DNA of 50,560 nucleotides from Centipeda periodontii DSM 2778 (lineage in GTDB: Bacteria; Bacillota; Negativicutes; Selenomonadales; Selenomonadaceae), in assembly GCF_000213975.1 (NCBI RefSeq), contig NZ_GL892076.1, forward strand, positions 951,403 to 1,001,962. The letters are read 5' to 3'. The position numbers were made by a program, and so were the translations under genes. Positions 14,271 through 24,200 of the stretch are shown piece after piece (the stretch's first letter is position 1; each line of letters starts with the position of its first letter). The notes beneath the pieces were generated by a model. It ran no database searches, was not told where the DNA came from, and saw only the letters and a list, made by a program, of their open reading frames with translations.

Positions 14271-14936
14271 ATGGAAATGCAGAATGTCAAGGATCAGGTC
14301 AAGAGCGTATTCACCCCGGCACACATCAAGAAGGCGGCGGCGCTCGCCGTGCTCATCGGTATCGTCAGCGCGGGCGGCGCGTACTACCACCACAGCCAAG
14401 CGGAGGCACGCTCCGCAATGGAGAAGCAGGCGCGTTCGGAGATGATTGCGGCACAGGCATCGCAGAGGAGTGTGGTTCTCATCGACGAGTCACATGTGCG
14501 GACAATCGCGGCGGAGTCAATCGGAAAGTCCGAAGCGGAGCTGGACTTCCGCAGTGTTTACCTGACGATGTGGGATCATGATGATCGTGACGGAAAGCAT
14601 GACGGTAAGCGCAAGCATGACCGTAAGCACGGTCGTGATGATCGGCGTGACCGTGGTCGTCATGAGATGATGGCACCGCAGCCGACCGCTCCCGCGGCTC
14701 CGGCAGACGCAAATGGGAACGCAGCGGCGGTACCGCCGATGGGAACGGCACCTGCACAGGCAGCACCTCCCGCTCAGCCGACACCGAACATGGGGCAGTC
14801 GGACTTCCGCCCCGTCTACAAGGTGAAGTGCTATGCCGGCAACGTGGAGTACAAGCTCTACATCGATGCCGTGACGGGCACGGTGCTCTCTAGCAAAGTG
14901 GATGTGGATGACGACTTCTTTGACAAGCACTTTTGA
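14271..14936 (+). CDS. PepSY-domain membrane protein with charged insertion
   Basis: A 221-residue protein anchored by a hydrophobic helix (about residues 21-38, AALAVLIGIVSAGGAYY). The PepSY fold seems to be split. The first half is at about 74-102 (ESHVRTIAAESIGKSEAELD and following). The second half is at about 180-212 (FRPVYKVKCYAGNVEYKLYI followed by DAVTGTVL). In between are a His/Asp/Lys/Arg-rich stretch (about 103-132) and a Pro/Ala-rich linker (about 137-176). The charged stretch might bind metal or anionic polymers. The start at ATG 14271 has GAGGAGG upstream. It lies divergent to a two-component operon, behind a PhoP-box-like promoter, and ahead of a terminator. It may sense or buffer an envelope signal; function is inferred. 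Confidence 0.75.
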   Translation: MEMQNVKDQVKSVFTPAHIKKAAALAVLIGIVSAGGAYYHHSQAEARSAMEKQARSEMIAAQASQRSVVLIDESHVRTIAAESIGKSEAELDFRSVYLTMWDHDDRDGKHDGKRKHDRKHGRDDRRDRGRHEMMAPQPTAPAAPADANGNAAAVPPMGTAPAQAAPPAQPTPNMGQSDFRPVYKVKCYAGNVEYKLYIDAVTGTVLSSKVDVDDDFFDKHF

Positions 14937-14950
14937 GGAAGGATGAACGC

Positions 14951-14984
14951 AAAAACAGCGCTTCTCACGGAGCGCTGTTTTTCT
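14951..14984 (+). terminator. Terminator of the PepSY gene
   Basis: Perfect 12-bp inverted repeat AAAAACAGCGCT (14951-14962) and AGCGCTGTTTTT (14971-14982) with an 8-nt loop and T tail, 14 bp after the stop codon. Confidence 0.92.
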
Positions 14985-15003
14985 GTGTGAGTAAATGATG
15001 AAA

Positions 15004-15023
15004 CTGAATTTATTAGTGATTTC
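15004..15023 (+). repeat. Degenerate end of the MITE-like element
   Basis: CTGAATTTATTAGTGATTTC resembles the right end of the repeat at 41797-41956 (CTGAATTTATCAGTGCTTCC) with four differences. No rest of the element is seen next to it, so it is a remnant or a chance match. Confidence 0.35.
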
Positions 15024-15079
15024 TTAGCAGGAGAATATGAAGATGCGGCGAATTGAGTCATATATGGTTTCGTTTGTCA

Positions 15080-15098
15080 GCGACAGATAGCCTGTCGC
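15080..15098 (+). other. Leader hairpin upstream of the chemotaxis receptor
   Basis: GCGACAG (15080-15086) pairs with CTGTCGC (15092-15098) across a 5-nt loop, in the stretch of about 240 bp between the PepSY terminator and the receptor start. No T run follows. The features of a cyclic-di-GMP riboswitch were looked for and not found. Its role is unknown. Confidence 0.3.
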
Positions 15099-15178
15099 CT
15101 TTATGCGCGCGGTTATGCGGGGAGTTGATGCTGCCTTCTGTGCAGAAACAATCGGGCGCGGGGAAAGGAGAGAATATT

Positions 15179-17311
15179 TTGCAGGAACAAGGGCAAAAGA
15201 AGGGAAGGGGTATCGGCTTTCAGCTGAATGCAATCACGCTCATCGGCGTGGTTGTCATGGTGACGATCCTTATTTCGTTCGTCGGCTACCGTGCCTACGA
15301 CGAACTTCTCAACATGGGGTCGCAGGCGAAGTACAATGAGCTGGGCGACAAGGTGCGCCCCGTAGTCGGCAGCTACGACGCGGTCAAGCAGTCGGGACTG
15401 GATCTGCGTCAGCACATCTACGAGCTCATGAAGGCTCCCCCCGAGGCACGCAGCCGTGAGGCACTGAACGCGCTGCTTGAGGATGTCATGGAGTCCAATC
15501 CGAACCTCGTCGGGGTGGGCGTGGTCTTTGAGCCGAACGCCTTCGACGGGCAGGATGCCGCACATACGAGCGACCCGCTCTCGGATGGGACGGGGCGCGT
15601 CATCCCCTATGTCGGACGCGAGGGCAGTGTGCTTGAGTTCGAGCCGACGACGGGCTATGATTCGGATTCGTGGTACACAGAGCCGGCAAAGACCTCGAAG
15701 CCGACGCTCACCCCTGCATACTACGAGGAGGTCGGCGGCAAGAAGACGCTTGTGGTTTCCATCGGTCTGCCGATCCTTGTCGACGGCCGTTTTGTCGGTG
15801 CGATCACGCTCGACTTCGACATGGACAAGGTTCAGGAGATGTTCGAGAAGCTCAGTACGCCCGACAACATCTACCTCATGCTCGATAGCAAGGGACAGGT
15901 CATCGCACACGGCACGAACCGGGATATGGTTATGAAGGACGCGTTCCAACTCATGCATCTGGATGCGGCAGAGCAGAAGGAAATCTTCTCAGACGGATCG
16001 TACAGAAAAACGCAGGTCTCCCCGACCACGGGTAAGGACTCGGTCTATGTCTACCATGCGGTTCAGTACAACGGGATGGATACGTCGTGGGTGGTCTTCT
16101 CCATTACGGACAAGGATAAGTTCACCGGTGCCGCGCGGGATATGGTGATCTTCTCCGTCGTCCTTGCCGTGATCTGTAGCGTGGTGCTCATCATCGCCCT
16201 CGCGATGTTCATCCAGCGGCGCCTGATCGTTCCCATTGGGGATGTGACGGGGATTTTGACGCGTTTTTCCGATCTCGATCTGGATCACGAGAAGGGAAAG
16301 CATGCCGCGATCTATCTGGATCGTGCTGATGAGATCGGTGCGATGATTCGCTCACTCGGGCGCATGGCGAACAGCCTGCGCGAGATCATCGGCAAGATCA
16401 ACGGTGTCTCCCAGTCTGTTGCGGCGACGAGTGAGGAGCTGACGGCGACGGCGCAGAACACGGCGCACTCGGCGGAGACGGTGCGCAAGGGCATTCACGA
16501 CATTGCCGAGAGTGCACGCGTACAGGTTGCGGACACGCAGAATGCCGTCAATCATACGGATGAAATCCTCAGAATGCTCGATGATAACCGCAAGGTCATG
16601 ACTGAGATGAACGCGGCGACGGAGAACATTCATAAGCGCCAAACCGAGGGCGCGGAGATTCTCGCCGACCTCATGAAGAAGTCCGCTGAGACCGCCAATG
16701 CCACACAGGAGGTCGCGCGCGTGGTCGAAGAGACGAATCAGCGTGCGGAGCGCATCGAAGAGGCGAGCGCGATGATTCAGTCCATCTCCGAGCAGACGAA
16801 CCTCCTCGCGCTCAATGCCGCCATCGAGGCAGCGCGTGCGGGCGAGGCAGGGCGCGGATTCGCCGTCGTCGCCGAGGAGATCCGCAAGCTCGCGGAGCAG
16901 TCGCGCGGCTTTACGGATGAGATCAACGGCATCATCGGAGAGCTCAAGACGAAGTCGCAGCAGGCGGTCGATACGATGGAGGTCTCCAAGAAGCTGGTCG
17001 AGGAGAGCAACGTCAACCTCGGACGCACCCAGCGTCGCTTTGACATGATTGCCGAGGCAGTTGATGGGGCGAACAGCGTTGTGATGAAGCTGAACGAATC
17101 CTCCGAGAAGCTGACGGAGAAGAATAAGGCAATCGCTGCTGTCAGCAACAAACTCATGGATATGGCGAAAGAGAATGACGTGACGACGGATGAGGCAGAG
17201 GCCGCCGTCGACACGCAGACACAGGCACTCGCGGATATCGCCGAGGCGAGCGAGAGCCTTGCCCAGATTGCAACGGATCTGCAGAACGAGGTTTCGCGTT
17301 TCATTGTTTGA
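15179..17311 (+). CDS. Methyl-accepting chemotaxis protein
   Basis: A 710-residue chemoreceptor. It has a TM helix at about 16-38, a large extracytoplasmic dCache-like ligand domain (about 40-320, with [20 protein letters not shown] and ISLG-type strands), a second TM at about 322-346, a HAMP, and a long cytoplasmic coiled coil. The coil has the hairpin tip [20 protein letters not shown] and [20 protein letters not shown]. It senses a small molecule, likely an amino or organic acid as is common for dCache, and signals to CheA/CheW. I choose the TTG start at 15179 because AAGGAG lies eight bases upstream. In-frame codons before it give an unlikely N-terminus with no membrane signal. No chemotaxis or flagellar genes adjoin it. 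Confidence 0.9.
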   Translation: MQEQGQKKGRGIGFQLNAITLIGVVVMVTILISFVGYRAYDELLNMGSQAKYNELGDKVRPVVGSYDAVKQSGLDLRQHIYELMKAPPEARSREALNALLEDVMESNPNLVGVGVVFEPNAFDGQDAAHTSDPLSDGTGRVIPYVGREGSVLEFEPTTGYDSDSWYTEPAKTSKPTLTPAYYEEVGGKKTLVVSIGLPILVDGRFVGAITLDFDMDKVQEMFEKLSTPDNIYLMLDSKGQVIAHGTNRDMVMKDAFQLMHLDAAEQKEIFSDGSYRKTQVSPTTGKDSVYVYHAVQYNGMDTSWVVFSITDKDKFTGAARDMVIFSVVLAVICSVVLIIALAMFIQRRLIVPIGDVTGILTRFSDLDLDHEKGKHAAIYLDRADEIGAMIRSLGRMANSLREIIGKINGVSQSVAATSEELTATAQNTAHSAETVRKGIHDIAESARVQVADTQNAVNHTDEILRMLDDNRKVMTEMNAATENIHKRQTEGAEILADLMKKSAETANATQEVARVVEETNQRAERIEEASAMIQSISEQTNLLALNAAIEAARAGEAGRGFAVVAEEIRKLAEQSRGFTDEINGIIGELKTKSQQAVDTMEVSKKLVEESNVNLGRTQRRFDMIAEAVDGANSVVMKLNESSEKLTEKNKAIAAVSNKLMDMAKENDVTTDEAEAAVDTQTQALADIAEASESLAQIATDLQNEVSRFIV

Positions 17312-17336
17312 TCGTTGATTTCGTTGAATATTGCAC

Positions 17337-17368
17337 AAAAGCCCTGCCGCAGTTGCGGCAGGGCTTTT
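17337..17368. terminator. Bidirectional terminator
   Basis: AAAAGCCCTGCCGCA (17337-17351) and TGCGGCAGGGCTTTT (17354-17368) form an almost perfect palindrome between the converging receptor and AEC transporter genes. Confidence 0.95.
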
Positions 17369-17379
17369 GTGTTGCGTGA

Positions 17380-18342
17380 TTACCGCAGCAGGAAGAACAG
17401 GGCGGGATAGACGAGAAAGAAAAACGCGATGCTCGTGGTGAGGAAGCCGGAGATCGTGTAGTCGACGTTGAGGTGATAGAGTTTCGCCGCCGTGACGGAG
17501 TTGATCGCACCCGGCGTAACGGAGAAGACGAGGATGGCACCGAGGAGAACGGGATCGCGGACGAAGGGATAGCTGACTGCCATCATGAATGCGGGCAGGA
17601 TGAGAAAGCGCAGCGCGAAGAGGTCAAGGGTGTACGGTGCATAGCGCCGCGCGCGGTGCAGGTTGACGAGCGCTCCGACGGGAAGCATTCCGAACCATGC
17701 GCCGAAGTGGATGAGCCCCTCGAACGCCGTGCCGACAGCGGCAGGACGCTCGATGCCTGCGGCGTTGAGCGCGAGCCCCGCCGCCATGCCGAGGATGCTG
17801 AGCTGGTTCCACGAGAGGAAGATATCGAGAAAGTGCATGTGAATCTTGCCGCCGCGCCCATGATTTTTGTGCTGCAGGTAGTAATACTGCGCCATGGGGA
17901 ATACCGCGAGCACAAGCAGCAGCGTTTGAAAGATGCCCATGATCTGCGCGTAGGCAAAACCCTGTTCGCCATAAATGATATAGGCGCAGACGCCGCCGAG
18001 GGTGGTGATGTTGGACATCATCGCGTTCACAAGATACGCGCCGCGATCGAGCGGGTTGTGATACTTGCGGATGAAGAACGCCCAGCCGACGAGTCCCGGG
18101 AATAGGACGATGAGGATGCCATAGATCGGGATGAGGGCGAGATCCCACGAGATCGGCAGCGTCCAGCAGCTCATGAGGGCGAGCAGGGTATAGATGATGA
18201 TGACGTTCAGGCGCAGAATACGGCTGATCAGAGCATCCGAGATCTTTCCGTGCCGATAGAGGAGGTAGCCGACGATGAGCGGCGCGAGGAGGTCGGTGAG
18301 GAGGTAGATGATGCGGAAATCGGAGTTGTCCAAAAAAAACAC
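17380..18342 (-). CDS. AEC family transporter, downstream copy
   Basis: A 320-residue integral membrane protein with about ten hydrophobic helices, of the auxin efflux carrier (AEC) family, which moves organic acids such as malate or malonate and other anions. It resembles its upstream neighbour along its length, for example GVCAYIIYGEQGFAYAQI here and GLCAYIIYGERGFAYAQI there, and SWNQLSILGM in both. The pair therefore arose by tandem duplication. The likely start is GTG 18342, six bases after the stop of the upstream gene, with AGAAAGAAG before it. A run of eight Ts follows the GTG directly. It is co-transcribed with the upstream copy. The substrate is unknown. Confidence 0.8.
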   Translation of the reverse strand: MFFLDNSDFRIIYLLTDLLAPLIVGYLLYRHGKISDALISRILRLNVIIIYTLLALMSCWTLPISWDLALIPIYGILIVLFPGLVGWAFFIRKYHNPLDRGAYLVNAMMSNITTLGGVCAYIIYGEQGFAYAQIMGIFQTLLLVLAVFPMAQYYYLQHKNHGRGGKIHMHFLDIFLSWNQLSILGMAAGLALNAAGIERPAAVGTAFEGLIHFGAWFGMLPVGALVNLHRARRYAPYTLDLFALRFLILPAFMMAVSYPFVRDPVLLGAILVFSVTPGAINSVTAAKLYHLNVDYTISGFLTTSIAFFFLVYPALFFLLR

Positions 18343-18348
18343 TTCTTT

Positions 18349-19305
18349 CTAACGAAACAGGAAAAATGTTATGGGAAATAGGATTGTAAGATACAGTATA
18401 GTGGTGACAAGGAAGACGGCAATCGTATAGTCGACGTTCAGTTGGTAGAGCCGCGCGGTGAGTGTGGCGTTGATCGCCGCCGGTGCGCTTGCGAATATAA
18501 CAAGGGAGTTCTGTACGATCGGATCACTGATGAAGATGCGTGCGGTCACAAACGTGACGGCGGGAAGGAGGAGGAAGCGGAGGAAGATCATATCCAGCGT
18601 CAAATAGACGAAGTGTCGTGCACGCCTAAAGTTGATGAGGGATCCGATGGGCAGCATGGAGAACCATGCCGCAATGTGGATGATGTAGGAAAATGCCTCG
18701 GACAGTACGGGCGGTCGGGCAATGCCGGAGGCGTTCAGCAGGAGTCCGGTTGTCATGCCGAGAATGCTGAGCTGGTTCCATGAGACAAGCAGCCCGAGGA
18801 AGCCGCGGGCTTCGAGACGTGCGCTGCGTCCGTGATTCTTGTGCAGGAGATAGTAGTACTGGGCGATCGGGAAGGCGAGCATGACCATCGTTAGATTCTG
18901 GAGTGCACTGCCGATCTGAGCGTAGGCAAAGCCGCGCTCTCCATAGATAATGTAAGCACATAGCCCGCACATTGTGCCAATATTTGAGAGCAAGGCGGAG
19001 ATGAGATGTGTACCGCGGTCGATGGGTGTGTGGAAGCGTCGCCCGAGCAAACGCCAACTGATGAATGCCGGAAAGAGGATGATGAAGATGAAGAACGCCG
19101 GCAGCATGAGGAGGTCGCGTGTGAGCGGCAGCGCCCAGAAGCTGAAGAGCGAGAGCAGCGTAAAGAAGACAATGACGTTCATGCGGATGAGGCGATTGAC
19201 TGCCGTGTCCGAGAGGAGCCGCCGCTGATAGAGGAGGTAACCGACAATGAGCGGCAGGATCAGATCGGTAAATAGATAGATGAGCCGTGCATTGATTTCA
19301 TCCAT
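18349..19305 (-). CDS. AEC family transporter, upstream copy
   Basis: A 318-residue membrane protein with ten predicted helices, paralogous to the gene at 17380. Both begin with a helix containing PLIVGYLLY and share the HKNHGR and SWNQLSILGM segments. AEC carriers export or exchange small anionic compounds. It is the first gene of a two-gene leftward operon. The minus-strand promoter TTTACA-17-TAGGAT lies at 19347-19375 and a GGGGG Shine-Dalgarno lies seven bases before ATG. Two similar carriers could form different specificities or a functional pair; neither is shown by the sequence. Confidence 0.8.
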   Translation of the reverse strand: MDEINARLIYLFTDLILPLIVGYLLYQRRLLSDTAVNRLIRMNVIVFFTLLSLFSFWALPLTRDLLMLPAFFIFIILFPAFISWRLLGRRFHTPIDRGTHLISALLSNIGTMCGLCAYIIYGERGFAYAQIGSALQNLTMVMLAFPIAQYYYLLHKNHGRSARLEARGFLGLLVSWNQLSILGMTTGLLLNASGIARPPVLSEAFSYIIHIAAWFSMLPIGSLINFRRARHFVYLTLDMIFLRFLLLPAVTFVTARIFISDPIVQNSLVIFASAPAAINATLTARLYQLNVDYTIAVFLVTTILYLTILFPITFFLFR

Positions 19306-19346
19306 AAGATGCCCCCGCTTTCGGTGATGGATAGAAGATCTTGTTC

Positions 19347-19375
19347 ATCCTAGCACAAGTCTTTTGGATTGTAAA
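19347..19375 (-). promoter_or_regulatory. Promoter of the AEC transporter operon
   Basis: On the minus strand TTTACA (19375-19370), a 17-bp spacer and TAGGAT (19352-19347). It would start transcription about 35 bp before the ATG at 19305. Confidence 0.5.
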
Positions 19376-19417
19376 CTGCAACAGAAAAATTCCAAATGTG
19401 CTTCCGGACGGACAACG

Positions 19418-19487
19418 TATCACTTTAATATAAGATACTATCACTTTCTGCAAATCTGTTGCGTACATTTTTTTAAGATAGTATAGT
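19418..19487 (+). promoter_or_regulatory. Promoter and possible regulator sites of the two-partner secretion locus
   Basis: TTGCGT (19459-19464), 17 bp, TATAGT (19482-19487) form a promoter about 80 bp before the transporter ATG. Upstream, TATCACTTT occurs twice (19418-19426 and 19439-19447), 21 bp apart, which is two helical turns. ATACTATC (19435-19442) and GATAGTAT (19477-19484) are inverted repeats bracketing the -35. These are candidate binding sites for a regulator of adhesin expression. Confidence 0.5.
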
Positions 19488-19571
19488 TTTAGATGAGATA
19501 AAAATAAATTTTCTATCAATATGTAATTCATATAAAATCAGCCGACGCGCAGATGTCTCGAAAGGAAGGAA

Positions 19572-21251
19572 ATGATCGTGGCAAAGGAAATGAATCACTC
19601 CCATTATGTTCGTATTCTCATCGGACTCGGCACTCTTTGCTGTCTTATGGGGGACGGTCGGGCGACGCTTGCCGCACCGCCCCCCGATGCAAATATGGTC
19701 GCAGGGCAGGATGCGGGCGCACAGCTCAGCCGCATGGAGCGCGAGCAGCAGCGCCGTGAACAGCAGGAGCGGCTTGATGCGGGGGCGCAGGAGGGACTGG
19801 ATACGCCGCCCGTTACGCAGACGGAGGAAGAGGGGACGCTGCACTTCGTTCTGCACGGGGTGACCTTTGACCGGAGCGCGATTTTCACGGCGGAGGAACT
19901 GGATGCTTTTGCCGCAGATCTTCTCGAAAAGGATGTTACAATCAACGATCTCTATGCGCTTGTCGCACGGATCAATGAGGCGTATGAGGCGCGCGGACGG
20001 CTGACCTGCCGTGCCGTGCTCGCGCCGCAGACCATCCGCGGCGGCGTCCTGCACATCACGTTGATCGAGGGGCGCACGGGCGAGGTTACGGTGGAGGGCA
20101 ACCGCCGCACGGCGCAGTCCTTCCTCGAATACCGCCTCGGCATCAAGCGCGGGGAGATCCCGGACTTCAAAGAATTGAACCGAAACCTCCTGCGCTGGAA
20201 CGCGAGCTACGACGCGCCGCTGCGCGTGCGTATGGCGGCGGGCAAGGAGGAGGGCACGACGGACTATGTGCTTGAGATTGCCGAGCCGCGCAGCGAGACG
20301 TTTGCCCTCTATGCGGACAATATGGGCAGCATCTCGACGGGACGCGAGCGCTTCGGGCTCATCTATACGAACCGCAGCCTCACCAAGAGCCGTGATCGCC
20401 TGACACTTGTGACGCTCGACGCACGCGGTATGAAGTCCTTCCTCGGCAGCTATCAGGTGCCGCTCGGACGCGACGGCTCGACCATGCGCATCGGCTACAG
20501 TGCGAATGCAACGCGCATCGTGAGGGGGACGCTTGAGCCGCTGCGTGTACGCGGACATTCGACGGGCGTGAACATCGGCTTCAACATCCCGCTCTACGTT
20601 ACGACGAAGCGCAAGACGGAGCTGTACGCAGGGTATGGACGCACGCACGCGCAGACGGACTTTGCGGGCAATCACTGGATCGACGATCGGGTGGACGGCT
20701 GGAACATCTCCGTGACGGAGACGCTCTACGGGCGCAAGTCCGCGCTCCTCATGACGCACGGCATCCGCGCCGCCGCAAGCGAGAACATCAGGCGGGAGGA
20801 AAGCCACTACAGTATGTATCAGGGAAATGTGTTCTATCAAACGCGCACGCACGGCAGTCAGATGATTACGGCGCGGCTGGACGGACAGGTTGCCTTTGCG
20901 CACTACCTTCCGAGCGCGGAGCGGTTCTACGTCGGCGGCGCACAGAGCGTGCGCGGCTACGAGGAGTCCCTGCTGGGCGGCGACAGCGGCTATGCGGCGA
21001 GCATCGAATACGCCTTTCCCATGCTGCCGAAAAGCTGTGCCTACGGCTTTCTGTTTTACGACTGCGGCGCGGTCTACGGGGACAGCGCCTTTGACGATCA
21101 CATACTTTCCGCATGGGGACTGGGTATACGTACGGCGGCAAGCGAACCGGTCTACGCGCAGTTCTCCGTGGGATTCCCGCTGTGCAAAGAACTCAATGAT
21201 ACGAATACAAAGGGCGCACGGCTGCACTTCAGCCTGAACGCAACGCTATAG
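19572..21251 (+). CDS. TpsB outer-membrane transporter (ShlB/FhaC/HecB family)
   Basis: A 559-residue two-partner secretion transporter. The signal peptide spans about residues 1-34 (hydrophobic VRILIGLGTLCCLMG, cleavage near TLA-AP). A Gln/Arg/Glu-rich helix (about 50-72) resembles the plug helix of FhaC. POTRA domains lie at about 93-165 and 168-242. The C-terminal part, about 245-559, is a beta barrel with the lid-loop motif SVRGYEES at about 459-466. It would recognise the N-terminal TPS domain of the adhesin encoded six bp downstream and export it across the outer membrane. Shine-Dalgarno AAAGGAAGG three to four bases before ATG 19572. The gene layout (transporter then exoprotein) and the close spacing support the pairing. 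Confidence 0.92.
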   Translation: MIVAKEMNHSHYVRILIGLGTLCCLMGDGRATLAAPPPDANMVAGQDAGAQLSRMEREQQRREQQERLDAGAQEGLDTPPVTQTEEEGTLHFVLHGVTFDRSAIFTAEELDAFAADLLEKDVTINDLYALVARINEAYEARGRLTCRAVLAPQTIRGGVLHITLIEGRTGEVTVEGNRRTAQSFLEYRLGIKRGEIPDFKELNRNLLRWNASYDAPLRVRMAAGKEEGTTDYVLEIAEPRSETFALYADNMGSISTGRERFGLIYTNRSLTKSRDRLTLVTLDARGMKSFLGSYQVPLGRDGSTMRIGYSANATRIVRGTLEPLRVRGHSTGVNIGFNIPLYVTTKRKTELYAGYGRTHAQTDFAGNHWIDDRVDGWNISVTETLYGRKSALLMTHGIRAAASENIRREESHYSMYQGNVFYQTRTHGSQMITARLDGQVAFAHYLPSAERFYVGGAQSVRGYEESLLGGDSGYAASIEYAFPMLPKSCAYGFLFYDCGAVYGDSAFDDHILSAWGLGIRTAASEPVYAQFSVGFPLCKELNDTNTKGARLHFSLNATL

Positions 21252-21275
21252 TCAAGGATGAAAGGAAGAGGGATC

Positions 21276-24200
21276 ATGAGCAGCTATCGGAAACTGGCAA
21301 GAAAACAGGCATTTCGTCTGGGGCTGGCAGTCACCGCGATGGTGGGGGGCATGACGGGCTGGCACACAGCTGCGTACGCAGACGGCGCGACGGACATCCA
21401 AAAGATGGATGCGGCGAATGCGGGCGCGATTACAAGGTCGGGGGATGTATGGACCGTTGTGCCGGACAAGGTCGAAAACGATATTGCGACCAACGCATTT
21501 TCCAAGTTCGTCGTCAATCAGAATAACGTCGCCAATCTGCAGATGTATAAGGGCGGGGTGAGCGCGAACACGCTCGTCAACATGGTGCAGGGGCGCATCG
21601 ACATCCGCGGGACGGTCAACGTGCTGAAAAATGCGACGACCATCGGCGGCAATGTGTTCTTTCTGTCTCCCGAGGGGATGGCGGTCGGCAGGACGGGCGT
21701 CATCAATGCGGGCAGCATTACGGCGCTCACACCAAGTACAGACTGGTTCAATGACCATTTGCGGGACAATCGCGTCAAGGTCACGGCGGCGGATATGGAT
21801 GCACTCAAGGCGGGGACGATCCCGCTGAATGCGGACGGCTCCATCGTCATTGACGGTCAGCTCAACGCGCAGAGCGGCATTCATCTGGGCGCGCCCGCGA
21901 TCACGGTCGGCTCTGCGGCAAGTACGGCGGCGCAGCTCACGAGTCAAAAGGATTTGAACTTTGCCGCGCTGGTCAATGCGGGCAGCACAAGCGCGGGGCT
22001 TGGCACGCTGACCGCTGCGACGGGTGCGGGCGGCGACATCGTGCTCGCAGCGGCATCGAACCGGCTTAACAGCACAACAGACGATGTCCCGAAATACACG
22101 AATCCCCTCAGCGGCAGCAAAAACGAAATCAAGGCGGAGCTGACCGTCGGAAAAAGCGCAAGGGTTACGGGCGATCAGAACATCGCCCTGTCTTCGTATG
22201 CCGAACACACGGCAGATCAGAGCGAGGCGTTCGGCGGCACATCCTCGAATACCTCTGCGCAGCTCTTGGGGCAGATTGTCAAGACGACAGCGCATACGAC
22301 GGTGAACGGCACGGTGACGGCGGATGGGCGTCTTTCTGCCACGGCAAAGGCGAAGAATATCGCCTCGGAGGCGGGTCCACTTTCCAATGCAGCGGGTCTT
22401 GCCGATGAAGTCGCGGGGGTCATCGCCGTCAACGTCGATCCCTCCTATATGATTATGGGCAGTGAGGCAACGGTGAAGATCGGCGCAGACGCCGCACTCA
22501 CGGCAAAGGGCGCGGATGTCACGGTGACGCAGGACGGCAAGACGGTGGTTCAGGAGCGTGCGCTGACCGTCGGCGCGGATGCGCGCTCCTCCGTGGATGC
22601 AGGTGCGACCACATCCAAAATCAAATTTGCAAACATCAAGCACACAAATGCAGTTCCTGCGATGGCGGTCGGCTATGCCAAGGCACAGAGCGCGGCAAAC
22701 GTGACCGTAGAGGGGCGTCTCACGGCAGAGCAGGGCAGCGTGGACGTTCATGCAAAATCCCGCGAGGATCTGATTGCAGCCGCCCATGCAAAGACAACGC
22801 AGCTCGGCGCAGGCGCGGACTCGACACAGATCATGAATGTCGCCGTCCTTGTGGCGCGCGGCAATAACGACGCACAGGTGAAAATCGGGCAGGGCGCAGC
22901 AGTCACGGCAGAGAAACAGGCGGACATCACAGCCGATGCGACGACCAAATTGGAGACCTCTGCATCCGCCTCTGGCAAGGAAAACTCCCTGCTCAATGTC
23001 GCTGTCAATGTGACGAAGCAGACGAGTGCGGCGCATACGGAGGTGCGCGGCACCGTCACGGGTAAGACGGCTGCGAACATCTATGCGCATAACACGCAGC
23101 TGAAAAACAGCGTGGAGGCGAGCACGGCAGCCGGCAAGAGCGGTATGATGACAGATTTTTCCAATGCCGCAGCGAATACGAACACCGTCACGGGACTGAC
23201 ACAGAAGATCAAGAATGTCATCGGCGGCATTCGCTCCAAGATCGGATTTCCCAGCGATGGTCTTTCCTCGCCGACCGAACTCGACAAGCTGGGGGAGAAG
23301 ATCTCGCTCGGCGGCGCGGTCAACGTGCTGAATGAAGAGCAGCAGGCGCATGTCCTCCTTGCGCCGCACGCGGTCATCAACTCGGATGGAGCGGTAAAGA
23401 TTGATGCGAACAGCACCATACGCGGCACGCATGTCCGGGCGCAGAGCGCCGTCAACAGCCAAACGGATCCGAACTGGTACCTCACGAAGGACGGCAAGAC
23501 GGAGAAGGTCCAGGCGGGGAAGACCGAGGAAACGCAGGGCATGGGCAGCTTTGCCGTGAACGTGGCGAACATCAAGAACACGGCGGGCGTCACGACCCTT
23601 GCGGCAGAGGAGTCCGGCACATCCTACGCACCGAATATCACGGGAAAGACCGTTGACATCACGGCAGATGGGCATATTCTCTACACGAATATCGACGATA
23701 TGATCAGCGAACTCCGCGCGAGCTTCGCAGAGTTCAAGCAGCACTGCGCCGCCTTTCAAGGTGCTCACGCCGGTACGCTTACTGCGGCGCAGGATAAGGC
23801 CGATGCGTATCTGGCAAAGTGCGACAATGACCCCGCCTATATCGTCTCGAAGGAGGGGCTGAAGGAGGCAAAAGAACTCGCTGCCGCCATAAAAGCCGTG
23901 GCAGACGTGCTCAAAGCGGACGTCACAGTTCCTGCCGACCTTGCGGAACGCGCATTGGCGTTTGCCGATCCTTCGAACTACCTGACCTTCCAGGCATCGG
24001 CGAAGTTCTCGGGCAAGGGGGCGACGCAGGAAAACCCCGATGCGGAGCAGGCGAAAATTGCGGGCGCGGCGGGCGTCAATTTTGCCGATGTCGATAACCA
24101 TGCGGCAGTCGTTTTGGGGCGCGGCACGAAGGTCACTGCGGCGGATGAAGTGACGGTCGCGGCAAGCAGCAAAAAGCAGCTTGTGACGCTGGCGGGCGCG

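Noticed and set aside
15024..15170. Cyclic-di-GMP riboswitch in the chemoreceptor leader
   Set aside because: The conserved cores and receptor loop of the known classes were not found; only one simple hairpin is visible.
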